Assembly (NCBI GenBank): GCA_900538355.1
Contig: UPXS01000032.1
Location: 1-13,312 of the forward strand
DNA from: an uncultured Veillonella sp.
GTDB taxonomy: Bacteria; Bacillota; Negativicutes; Veillonellales; Veillonellaceae
Length of the DNA: 13,312 bases
Reading direction: 5' to 3'
Made by a program: the position numbers and the translations under genes
Shown here: positions 1 to 6,863 of the stretch, one piece after another
Position numbering within the stretch: the first letter of the stretch is position 1
Layout: each line of letters opens with the position of its first letter
Notes under the pieces: model-generated
Told to the model about the DNA's origin: nothing
Database searches by the model: none
The model's input: the letters and a program-made list of their open reading frames with translations, nothing else

Positions 1-1206
1 ATGTATATGAAAATTAATTTTTCCCCTCCAGATATTACAGAGTTAGAAATCAATGAAGTTGTAGAAGCCTTAAAAAGTGGTTGGATTACAACTGGACCGC
101 GCACTAAAGAATTAGAAAAAAAGATTGCGGCACAGTTAGGTACACCTAAAGCTGTTTGTTTAAACTCTGCTACCGCGGCGCTTGAGATGTCTCTTCGTGT
201 ATTAGGTATTGGCCCCGGCGATGAAGTAATCACCAGTGCTTATTCCTATACAGCTAGTGCAAGCCCTGTTGTTCATGTGGGGGCTACACTAGTTCTTGTA
301 GATACCCAAAAAGATTCCTTTGAAATGGATTACGATGCAGTGGCTCGTGCTATTACGCCAAAAACAAAAGCTATTATCCCTGTAGATATTGCAGGGGTCC
401 CTTGTGACTACGATCGTTTGCGTTTCATTGTAGAAGAAAAGAAATCTCTCTTTACACCATCTAATGATATTCAAAAAGCATTGGCACATATTCCTATTGT
501 AGCGGACTGTGCACACTCCTTTGGAGCCTCATATAAAGGTACACCAACAGGTAATGTGGCTGATTTTAGTAGCTTTTCCTTCCATGCAGTAAAGAATTTT
601 ACAACTGCTGAAGGCGGCTGTGCTACATGGAGACACATAGATGGTATTGATGATGAAGCTATTTATAAGCAATTCCAATTGTTATCTTTGCATGGTCAAG
701 ATAAGGATGCTCTTGCTAAAACAAAAGCAGGCGCTTGGGAATATGATATTAAAGGTACCTATTATAAATGTAATATGACCGATATTATGGCTGCTATTGG
801 ATTAGCTCAATTTGAACGATATCCAAAACTGTTAGCCCGTCGTAAAGAAATTATCGAAGCTTATGATGCAGCGTTTAAAGATTTACCTGTTACATTGCTA
901 CATCATTATATTGATGAACATCAAAGTAGTGGTCACTTGTATTTAGTACGTTTAGATGGACGAGATGCTGAATATCGAAACAAGGTAATTGAAGCTATGG
1001 CTGAAGCTGGTATTGCAACGAATGTCCATTACAAACCAATTCCGATGCACACGGCTTACAAGAATCTAGGATTCACTATTGATGATTATCCAAATGCTTA
1101 TAATCAGTTTAAAAATGAAATCACATTGCCTCTTCATACATTGTTAACAGATGAAGAAGTGCAATATATCATTGAAACATTTAAAAGGATTATTACCGAA
1201 TGCTAG
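1..1206 (+). CDS. DegT/DnrJ/EryC1/StrS family PLP-dependent sugar aminotransferase
   Basis: This enzyme should transfer an amino group, usually from glutamate, to a 4-keto (or 3-keto) nucleotide sugar in the cytoplasm, giving an amino sugar for the polysaccharide. Visible hallmarks are the N-terminal substrate-loop motif GWITTGPRTKELE (about residues 27-39), the cofactor-binding segment VADCAHSFGA with D169 and H172, and SFHAVKNFTTAEGG with K198 as the expected Schiff-base lysine. The length of about 400 residues is normal for the family. The reading frame begins at the window edge, so no ribosome binding site can be judged. The second ATG at position 7 (protein starting MKINFSPPDIT) matches the usual family start better, and an upstream start cannot be excluded. 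The stop overlaps the next gene by 7 bases. No partner 4,6-dehydratase lies in the window. The pairing with a small sugar-phosphate transferase suggests bacillosamine-type or 4-amino-4,6-dideoxy sugar synthesis, but the exact substrate is inferred only. Confidence 0.93.
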   Translation: MYMKINFSPPDITELEINEVVEALKSGWITTGPRTKELEKKIAAQLGTPKAVCLNSATAALEMSLRVLGIGPGDEVITSAYSYTASASPVVHVGATLVLVDTQKDSFEMDYDAVARAITPKTKAIIPVDIAGVPCDYDRLRFIVEEKKSLFTPSNDIQKALAHIPIVADCAHSFGASYKGTPTGNVADFSSFSFHAVKNFTTAEGGCATWRHIDGIDDEAIYKQFQLLSLHGQDKDALAKTKAGAWEYDIKGTYYKCNMTDIMAAIGLAQFERYPKLLARRKEIIEAYDAAFKDLPVTLLHHYIDEHQSSGHLYLVRLDGRDAEYRNKVIEAMAEAGIATNVHYKPIPMHTAYKNLGFTIDDYPNAYNQFKNEITLPLHTLLTDEEVQYIIETFKRIITEC

Positions 1207-1886
1207 TAAAAAACTTTCACGATCTCCCAAAAGAGCTGCAGTGCGAAGCTGTGCGTCCTTATTTTGAATTGTTAAATCAAAAGCGTGGGAGCCTTTTATG
1301 TAAAAGTATTTTTGATCGCCTTATGGCCGCAGGAATGCTCATTATATTGAGCCCTGTATTCCTTGTGTTAGCCATTATGATTAAACGGGATAGCGAAGGA
1401 GAGGTTTTCTTTCGTCAAACCCGGGTTACACAGTATGGTCGTACCTTTGGCATCTATAAATTCCGTACTATGGTAAAAAATGCAGAATCATTAGGTGCGC
1501 AAGTAACATCACAAAATGATATGCGCGTTACTAAGGTGGGAAATATGCTTCGTAGTTGTCGTCTTGATGAATTGCCTCAGCTGATTAATATCCTGTTAGG
1601 TGATATGAGCTTTGTCGGCACAAGACCAGAGGTGCCTCGCTATGTGGCGGCTTATACCGATGAAATGAAGGCAACCTTATTATTACCAGCTGGTGTAACT
1701 AGTGTGGCAAGCATTGCTTATAAAGATGAAGATCAACTTTTACAAAATGCTCAAAATGTAGATGAAGTCTATATTAATGAGGTATTACCAGGCAAGATGG
1801 CTTGGAATTTAAAGAGTATTAAAGAATTTTCTTTTCTACAAGATATTAAAACGATGGTTGATACAGTACTAGCTGTATTACGTTGA
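1200..1886 (+). CDS. Polyprenyl-phosphate sugar-1-phosphate transferase (initiating phosphoglycosyltransferase)
   Basis: A membrane enzyme that moves a sugar-1-phosphate from a UDP-sugar to undecaprenyl phosphate, starting assembly of the repeat unit. The 228 residues match the small monotopic (PglC/WcaJ C-terminal type) class. They comprise one hydrophobic re-entrant helix at about residues 41-62, the motif FFRQTRVTQYGRTFGIYKFRT (roughly 70-90), the catalytic Asp-Glu pair D123-E124 in RLDELPQL, and the GDMSFVGTRPEVPRY block at 134-148. The core family usually begins just before the membrane helix. Here about 35 extra soluble residues precede it, including a possible amphipathic stretch. The ATG is embedded in the end of the aminotransferase gene, which suggests translational coupling. 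Its donor may be the amino sugar made by that neighbour, but this is inference. Confidence 0.93.
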   Translation: MLVKNFHDLPKELQCEAVRPYFELLNQKRGSLLCKSIFDRLMAAGMLIILSPVFLVLAIMIKRDSEGEVFFRQTRVTQYGRTFGIYKFRTMVKNAESLGAQVTSQNDMRVTKVGNMLRSCRLDELPQLINILLGDMSFVGTRPEVPRYVAAYTDEMKATLLLPAGVTSVASIAYKDEDQLLQNAQNVDEVYINEVLPGKMAWNLKSIKEFSFLQDIKTMVDTVLAVLR

Positions 1887-1887
1887 A

Positions 1888-1893
1888 AGAGGT
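1888..1893 (+). promoter_or_regulatory. Ribosome binding site fixing the licD start
   Basis: AGAGGT (within AAAGAGG at 1886-1892) lies 5 bases before the ATG at 1898. The alternative in-frame TTG at 1883 overlaps the previous stop and has no such site upstream, so the ATG at 1898 is preferred. Confidence 0.6.
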
Positions 1894-1897
1894 CCCT

Positions 1898-2758
1898 ATG
1901 AGTACATCTATGACAAAGGAAATACAAGAAAAAGAGCTTGCTATGTTGCTGTACTTTAAAGAGTTTTGTGACAAACATAATTTGCGCTTTTACCTCTGTG
2001 GCGGTGGTCTCATTGGGGCTATACGTCATAATGGATTCATCCCTTGGGATGATGATTTAGATTTATTTATGCCACGTCCCGATTATGAAAAATTAGCTGA
2101 ATTATGGCCTAAATATGCAGATACAGAACGGTATACGTATTGTCGAACTGATCGAAATCATATCTATCATGATGCGGGTGCTTCTATTCGAGATAACAAT
2201 ACAACATTTATTAATCGTCATAGTATGCACGAAGATATTTGTCATGGTTTGGCTCTTGAAATTATGCCGATTGATGGATGTGCACCAGGGAAAATTAGTC
2301 GTGCACTGCAGCTTATGTGGGCCATGACCTTTGCACTTTTCAATGCCCAACGGTTGCCTGATAATAAAGGACCGATGTATCGTGCATTAGCAGGATGTAT
2401 TTACAAGGTATTTTCTAGTCAGTCGTTACGGTATCATATTTGGCGTTTGGCGGAAAAGCAAATGACTAAATACGATTTCAATACGAGTGAGGAGTGTACG
2501 GAGCTAATTGGTAGTTTGAAGGGTATGAAGCTACGTCATCCTCGAGAAGACTTCGAATCTGTTGTATATAAGGATTTTGAAGGTCATCAAATACCAGTTA
2601 TGAAAGGGTATGAACGATATTTACGTCTCATTTGGGGCGATTATATGCAATTACCTCCAGTAGAACAGCGCGTAGCTAAACATGATGCTGTATTTGCTGA
2701 TTTGCATACACCTTACAAGGAGTATAGAGGCATACATTATGCCAAAAACGAAGCTTAA
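1898..2758 (+). CDS. licD: LicD-family phosphotransferase
   Basis: A member of the LicD nucleotidyltransferase-fold family, which transfers phosphocholine or another phospho-alcohol from a CDP donor to a sugar. The signature is clear: CGGGLIGAIRHNGFIPWDDD at residues 34-53, followed by LDL and DYEKL at 62-66. D51, D52, D53 and D55 are the expected metal and catalytic acids. The C-terminal FEGHQIPVMKGYERYL...WGDYMQLPP block (about residues 217-244) is also typical. The product has 286 residues from the ATG at 1898, a usual size, with no membrane segment and so a cytoplasmic location. It starts 11 bases after the sugar transferase stop. The next two genes encode a cytidylyltransferase and a nucleotide-sugar-type SDR, so the donor is probably a CDP-polyol or similar made by them rather than CDP-choline. 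No choline uptake or kinase genes are present here. Confidence 0.92.
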   Translation: MSTSMTKEIQEKELAMLLYFKEFCDKHNLRFYLCGGGLIGAIRHNGFIPWDDDLDLFMPRPDYEKLAELWPKYADTERYTYCRTDRNHIYHDAGASIRDNNTTFINRHSMHEDICHGLALEIMPIDGCAPGKISRALQLMWAMTFALFNAQRLPDNKGPMYRALAGCIYKVFSSQSLRYHIWRLAEKQMTKYDFNTSEECTELIGSLKGMKLRHPREDFESVVYKDFEGHQIPVMKGYERYLRLIWGDYMQLPPVEQRVAKHDAVFADLHTPYKEYRGIHYAKNEA

Positions 2759-2773
2759 CCTTAAGGAGGGCCT

Positions 2774-3496
2774 ATGAAACGAATAGCAGTAATCTTTGCG
2801 GGTGGCGTAGGTGCTCGTATGAATAACAGTAAGACGCCAAAACAGTTTCTTGAATGGAACGGTAGACCTATTTTGATACAAACTTTAGATGTATTTGAAC
2901 AAACGGACTTAATTGATGGCATTGTTCTAGCCTGCAAAACAGAGTGGATAGATCATACCAAGAACCTCATCAGAGAGGCTGGTTTACAAAAGGTTTTATC
3001 CATTGTTCCCGGTGGAGAAAGTGCTTTAGATTCTCAATATAATGGATTGGCAGAAGCAAAGCGTTTATTTCCTAATGAAGATGTTACCGTATTGATTCAC
3101 GATGGTGTTAGACCGCTTGTAGATAAGGCAACAATAGAGAGAAATATCGAATCTGTAGAAACAAAGGGGTCTGCTATCACTGTTACACCTGCTATTGAAA
3201 CCGTTATGGTTACAGATAATGGTTCTATCAATCGTATTTTAAATCGCAGTGAATGCCTTATGGCAAAAGCACCTCAAAGCTTTAAGCTAGACGATATTCT
3301 ATCGGTTCATGATCGGGCAAAAGCGGAAGGTACTCATAACTTTATAGACTCTGCGTCCATGATGATGCATTATGGCTACACATTGTATCCAGTATTAGGG
3401 GAGACGGAAAATATAAAGATTACGACACCATCTGATTATTATATGTTCACCGGTATTATTAAGAACCGCGAATTAGGAGGATTACAAGATGAGTAA
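2774..3496 (+). CDS. IspD/TarI-like cytidylyltransferase (probable CDP-alditol synthesis)
   Basis: This protein should couple CTP to a phosphorylated alcohol, releasing pyrophosphate and giving a CDP-activated group. The CTP-binding loop is FAGGVGARM (8-16), with K23 in PKQF, then HDGVRP (109-114) and KITTPSD (215-221, with K215). These match the IspD/TarI fold, and 240 residues is the usual length. Homologues divide into the isoprenoid enzyme IspD and capsule or teichoic acid enzymes such as TarI (CDP-ribitol). The setting inside a polysaccharide operon next to licD, the KAPQSF segment (165-170) and the altered GGESALDSQYNGL loop (80-92) favour the second group. It is preceded by a near-perfect AAGGAGG at 2763-2769. 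The stop overlaps the next gene by 8 bases. The polyol (ribitol, arabinitol, glycerol or other) cannot be read from the sequence. Confidence 0.9.
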   Translation: MKRIAVIFAGGVGARMNNSKTPKQFLEWNGRPILIQTLDVFEQTDLIDGIVLACKTEWIDHTKNLIREAGLQKVLSIVPGGESALDSQYNGLAEAKRLFPNEDVTVLIHDGVRPLVDKATIERNIESVETKGSAITVTPAIETVMVTDNGSINRILNRSECLMAKAPQSFKLDDILSVHDRAKAEGTHNFIDSASMMMHYGYTLYPVLGETENIKITTPSDYYMFTGIIKNRELGGLQDE

Positions 3497-4538
3497 TTCC
3501 GTTATTAAACGCGAGTTAACAGCTTTACTACAAGATAAAGAGTACTTTGATTTCCTCCGCCATCAGCGCATTCTTGTGACAGGTGCGACGGGACTCATCG
3601 GCTCTATGTTTATAAAACTGCTTATACTTGCCAATGAGACATATAATTTGGATATAAAGGTAATAGGCCATGTTCGTAGTCATGACAAAGCACAGGCTAT
3701 TCTAGGTGACTATTTAGATTATGATTCTATTACACTTATCGATGGTTCTTTAGAGTCTATTGATGTGCCTTGCGACTATATCTTACATGGTGCAGCACCA
3801 ACACAATCTAAATTCTTTATGGAGCATCCTGTAGAAACTATTCGTACTTCGATTCACGGTACAGAAGCTATGCTTGAACTAGGCCGTCATAAAACGGTAA
3901 AGAAACTTGTGTACCTATCGAGTATGGAACAGTATGGTGTGCCGTATGAATCAGGACAGGTGATGACTGAAGAGCGATTAGGATATTTAGACCATTTAAA
4001 TGTGCGTAGCTCTTATTCTGAAAGTAAAAGATTATGTGAGTGTTATTGTAAATCTTATGCTGTAGAATTTGGTGTTCCAGCTGTTATAGCTCGATTGGCT
4101 CAAACTTTTGGACCTGGCGTTCCTGTTTCAGATAACCGCGTATTTATGCAATTCACTAAGAGTGCTCTAAAAAATGAAAATATTGTACTTCATACAAAGG
4201 GTGATTCTATGTCAAATTATTGCTATATTACCGACGCATTAACAGGCATTTTAACCCTTATGAAGGACGGAGAAGCTGGTGAAGCATACAATGTCTGTCA
4301 TGATGAGGAAACTCGCTCCATAGCTAGTATTGCTCATTTAGTAGCGACCCATGTAAGCCATGATAAGAGTGAAGTTATTTTTGAGATTCCAGAAGATGTA
4401 CAAGGCTTAGGCTATGCGCCAACAGTGCACATGTTCTTGAGTTCGAAAAAATTAAAGTCCTTAGGATGGCAGCCTAAGGTAACAATGGCGCAAGCTTATG
4501 TAAGACTTGCAGAATATATCCAAGAGGAAGGCCTATGA
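3489..4538 (+). CDS. Extended SDR NAD(P)-dependent epimerase/dehydratase/reductase
   Basis: A cytoplasmic oxidoreductase of the extended short-chain dehydrogenase family. A 27-residue leader precedes the Rossmann motif TGATGLIG (31-38, GxxGxxG). HGAAP (100-104) follows, then VYLSSMEQYG (141-150), and the catalytic pair Y176/K180 in SSYSESKR. Length (349) is typical. In place of the arginine-containing RxxxYxxD segment used by many UDP- and dTDP-sugar relatives to hold the nucleotide-sugar, it has GDSMSNYCYITD (238-249), so the substrate may differ. Sandwiched after the cytidylyltransferase and near licD, it may reduce or remodel a CDP-linked or phosphorylated sugar to make the group that LicD transfers. 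Some pneumococcal loci for CDP-arabinitol are recalled to pair an IspD-like enzyme with an SDR. A UDP-sugar 4-epimerase or decarboxylase remains possible. The start has TAGGAGG at 3474-3480. Confidence 0.88.
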   Translation: MSNSVIKRELTALLQDKEYFDFLRHQRILVTGATGLIGSMFIKLLILANETYNLDIKVIGHVRSHDKAQAILGDYLDYDSITLIDGSLESIDVPCDYILHGAAPTQSKFFMEHPVETIRTSIHGTEAMLELGRHKTVKKLVYLSSMEQYGVPYESGQVMTEERLGYLDHLNVRSSYSESKRLCECYCKSYAVEFGVPAVIARLAQTFGPGVPVSDNRVFMQFTKSALKNENIVLHTKGDSMSNYCYITDALTGILTLMKDGEAGEAYNVCHDEETRSIASIAHLVATHVSHDKSEVIFEIPEDVQGLGYAPTVHMFLSSKKLKSLGWQPKVTMAQAYVRLAEYIQEEGL

Positions 4539-5602
4539 AAAAGGAAATAATCATTGTTACCATCTCCCTTGGTAATGATGGAGCTGAACGAATTTTAACT
4601 GAGTTAGCTCGTCAATGGGTGCATGATGGTCATCATATTACGGTCATCCAAACTAGTCCCAATCGTTATGGTAATGAATATGCCTTAGAAAATGGGATAG
4701 AGCAAATTGAAATTCATACCACAAGTTCTAATAAAGTGATTCGCTTTATGCAGGAAATAAAAGAGCTAATTAAGATTTTAAAGACTAGACCCAATGCAAC
4801 ATGTTTATCTTTCTTGTCTGCATCTAGCTTTATATTGGCTATTAGTTCGTGGTTTGTAAAGAATCGCATTGTCTTTTCAGAACGAAATAATCCGCGTAAA
4901 GTACCTATCGGTTGGCATCAACAAGCGCTGCGTAATTTTGCGTTTCGCTTTGCTGACGCCTTAGTATTCCAAACGGAAGATGCACGTTCATATTTCCCTA
5001 AATCGGTACAAAAGCGTGGTGTTATCATTCCGAATCCTATTAATGGTAAATTGCCACCACCAATTGAGGGAGAACGGGAAAAGACAATCGTTACAGCATG
5101 TCGCTTGCATCCGCAAAAGAATTTGCCTATGATGATCAATGCTTTTAGTATGCTAGCAGACGAGTTCCCAGAGTATAAACTCGTCATTTATGGGCAAGGC
5201 GTTTTAGAGGATGAACTACGAGCTCAAATTAAATCTCTTAATTTAGAGGATAGAATTTTATTGCCTGGCTTTGCTAGTAATATTTTAGAGAAGGTCGCAC
5301 CTTGTTCTATGTATGTTTCATCATCTGATTTTGAAGGTATTTCAAACTCTATGCTTGAAGCGCTAGGTATGGGCTTGCCTACAGTTGTTACAGACTGTCC
5401 AGTGGGTGGGGCTCGTATGGTCATAACAAGTGGAGAGAATGGTATCTTGGTGCCTGTAGGAGATACACAGGCTATGTATGAAGCCATGCGTAGCGTTCTA
5501 AAAGACCCTGAACTGGCAACTAAACTTTCACAAGAAGCCATTAAGGTGCGTGACAAATTCCCACTATGCAAAATTGCTAAACGTTGGTTAGATGTTTTAT
5601 GA
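4535..5602 (+). CDS. GT4-family glycosyltransferase
   Basis: A GT-B fold glycosyltransferase that should add a sugar to the lipid-linked repeat unit at the cytoplasmic membrane face. The N-terminal half has the acceptor-domain motif GNDGAERILTELA (13-25). The C-terminal half carries IPNPI (165-169), ACRLHPQKNL (188-197), and the donor-site EX7E motif E267-x7-E275 in SDFEGISNSMLE. GLPTVVTDCPVGG and NGILVPVGD follow. These resemble GT4 enzymes such as the PglA/PglH/PglJ type. There is no transmembrane segment, and the length of 355 residues is normal. It overlaps the SDR gene by 4 bases (ATGA), with an AGGAAGG-like site just upstream. It is the only conventional glycosyltransferase in the window. 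Donor and linkage cannot be predicted. A hexosamine donor is a reasonable guess from the resemblance. Confidence 0.92.
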   Translation: MKKEIIIVTISLGNDGAERILTELARQWVHDGHHITVIQTSPNRYGNEYALENGIEQIEIHTTSSNKVIRFMQEIKELIKILKTRPNATCLSFLSASSFILAISSWFVKNRIVFSERNNPRKVPIGWHQQALRNFAFRFADALVFQTEDARSYFPKSVQKRGVIIPNPINGKLPPPIEGEREKTIVTACRLHPQKNLPMMINAFSMLADEFPEYKLVIYGQGVLEDELRAQIKSLNLEDRILLPGFASNILEKVAPCSMYVSSSDFEGISNSMLEALGMGLPTVVTDCPVGGARMVITSGENGILVPVGDTQAMYEAMRSVLKDPELATKLSQEAIKVRDKFPLCKIAKRWLDVL

Positions 5603-5607
5603 GTTGT

Positions 5608-5616
5608 AAGGAGGAG
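5608..5616 (+). promoter_or_regulatory. Ribosome binding site supporting a TTG start for wzy
   Basis: AAGGAGGAG lies just upstream of the TTG at 5622, about 7 bases from the GGAGG core. No ATG is near, and the next in-frame ATG is 11 codons in with no comparable site. This strong site therefore decides the TTG start. Confidence 0.75.
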
Positions 5617-5621
5617 AACCA

Positions 5622-6863
5622 TTGAAGTTAAATATTACGGCTATTGCTGACCGCATGATATGGTTCATAACTCTAATTTTTTTAGTGTTGTCGTTGACCA
5701 TTTCCTTTGCCCTTGGCGATGCGAATTATGGTGCCTATGTATTATTTGTATGCCTATTTGGACTTATTATTTGTTATCTCATTAGAGAGCGGGGAGTTTT
5801 AAAATTTAGGCTTACCTGGATGCATGGTTATATGCTCCTCTTCATTGGGGCCTGTTATCTGAGTACTATTAATGCTATAGAGCCATCTGTAGCACTCAGT
5901 CGAAGCTTTGATATTGTCAAGATATTCTTTATGCTTATCATTCTATACATGTGTTATCAAGATAAAAAATCGGTGGACACATTATTAAAGATTGGTATGT
6001 GGACTGGTTATATAGTTTGTTTTTATACTGTATATTTCTATGGTTTAGATTATTTTATTACCGTTTTGTCATCTTCTGCTCGAATTGCCAATGATGCATT
6101 AAATGCGAATACAGTAGGTTTATTAGGGGCCAATGCGATCGTTATGACATTATATTATATGTTGTATGATCGTCCTCGTTGGTGGAATATTATAGCCTTA
6201 CCTACATTGGGAATTTTAGCGGCTACCGGCAGTCGTAAAGCGTTAGTGTTCGTTGTTGTTGGTACAGTCTTACTATTTGTGTTTAAAAGTTTACGCAGTG
6301 CTAATGTAGTGAATTCTATTGTGAAAATTATAGGGTCCTTATTGGCTCTTACGTTAGTTGGTATTGCAGTCTTACAATTGCCTATGTTTTCAGAGGTACT
6401 AGACCGTATGTCGAGTATGGTGGATGCCTTTTCTGGTACTGGTGGCGATTCATCAACTATTATCCGTATGGCTTTGGTTGATATTGGGTGGGATTTATTT
6501 TATCAATCCCCTATAACTGGGGTTGGCGTAAATAACCCTTCAGTATTTACCTATTTCGTATACGGTAAAGAGAATTACTACTTACATAATAACTATATTG
6601 AACTATTAGCAGGTACAGGGGTAATCGGCTTATTGGCATATTACTCAATGTATATATACATTGCCTATAACTTAATTCGTTATCGGAACTTTCATAGTAA
6701 TGAATACGTAATGGTACTGATTTTGTTCCTTTCTCAAATCGTTATGGATATGGGCATGGTTTCTTATGAAAGTAAGAGTACATATTTTTATATGATGATG
6801 TTTTATTTAGAGGTGCAATTGCTCCGGAAAGGACGTAAAAATGAAGCTCAGCAAGTTGTGTAA
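5622..6863 (+). CDS. wzy: O-antigen/capsule repeat-unit polymerase (Wzy-like, O-antigen ligase superfamily)
   Basis: A polytopic inner-membrane protein expected to polymerise flipped repeat units on the outer face of the membrane. The 413 residues contain about eleven hydrophobic segments. The Wzy_C signature is visible: ATGSRKAL (201-208), then a large loop with STIIRMALVDIGW (278-290), PITGVGVNNP (297-306) and LHNNYIELLAGTGVIGLLAY (321-340). The HNNYxELLAGTG block is shared by polymerases and by WaaL-type O-antigen ligases. A flippase gene three genes downstream and a single such protein in the operon favour the polymerase role, but ligase activity cannot be excluded by sequence. It starts with TTG at 5622, 19 bases after the glycosyltransferase stop. 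Its 3' end overlaps the next gene by 23 bases. Confidence 0.88.
   Translation: MKLNITAIADRMIWFITLIFLVLSLTISFALGDANYGAYVLFVCLFGLIICYLIRERGVLKFRLTWMHGYMLLFIGACYLSTINAIEPSVALSRSFDIVKIFFMLIILYMCYQDKKSVDTLLKIGMWTGYIVCFYTVYFYGLDYFITVLSSSARIANDALNANTVGLLGANAIVMTLYYMLYDRPRWWNIIALPTLGILAATGSRKALVFVVVGTVLLFVFKSLRSANVVNSIVKIIGSLLALTLVGIAVLQLPMFSEVLDRMSSMVDAFSGTGGDSSTIIRMALVDIGWDLFYQSPITGVGVNNPSVFTYFVYGKENYYLHNNYIELLAGTGVIGLLAYYSMYIYIAYNLIRYRNFHSNEYVMVLILFLSQIVMDMGMVSYESKSTYFYMMMFYLEVQLLRKGRKNEAQQVV

Noticed and set aside
289..516. Antisense reading frame of 75 codons
   Set aside because: It lies wholly inside the aminotransferase gene on the other strand, has no ribosome site or recognisable domain, and has a composition unlike a real protein.
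1883..1897. TTG start for licD at 1883
   Set aside because: It would overlap the previous stop and lacks a ribosome site, while the ATG at 1898 has AGAGGT at the right distance.
2774..3496. Housekeeping IspD of isoprenoid synthesis
   Set aside because: The fold is the same, but its place between licD and an SDR in a polysaccharide operon and its altered substrate loop favour a CDP-alditol role.
5224..5622. Antisense reading frame of 132 codons opposite the GT4 gene
   Set aside because: The sense strand encodes the conserved EX7E region of the glycosyltransferase. The antisense frame has no motif and is a shadow of it.
5677..5683. Run of seven T in the 5' part of wzy as a phase-variation tract
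   Set aside because: Seven bases is too short to claim slippage in an AT-rich gene, and the frame is intact.
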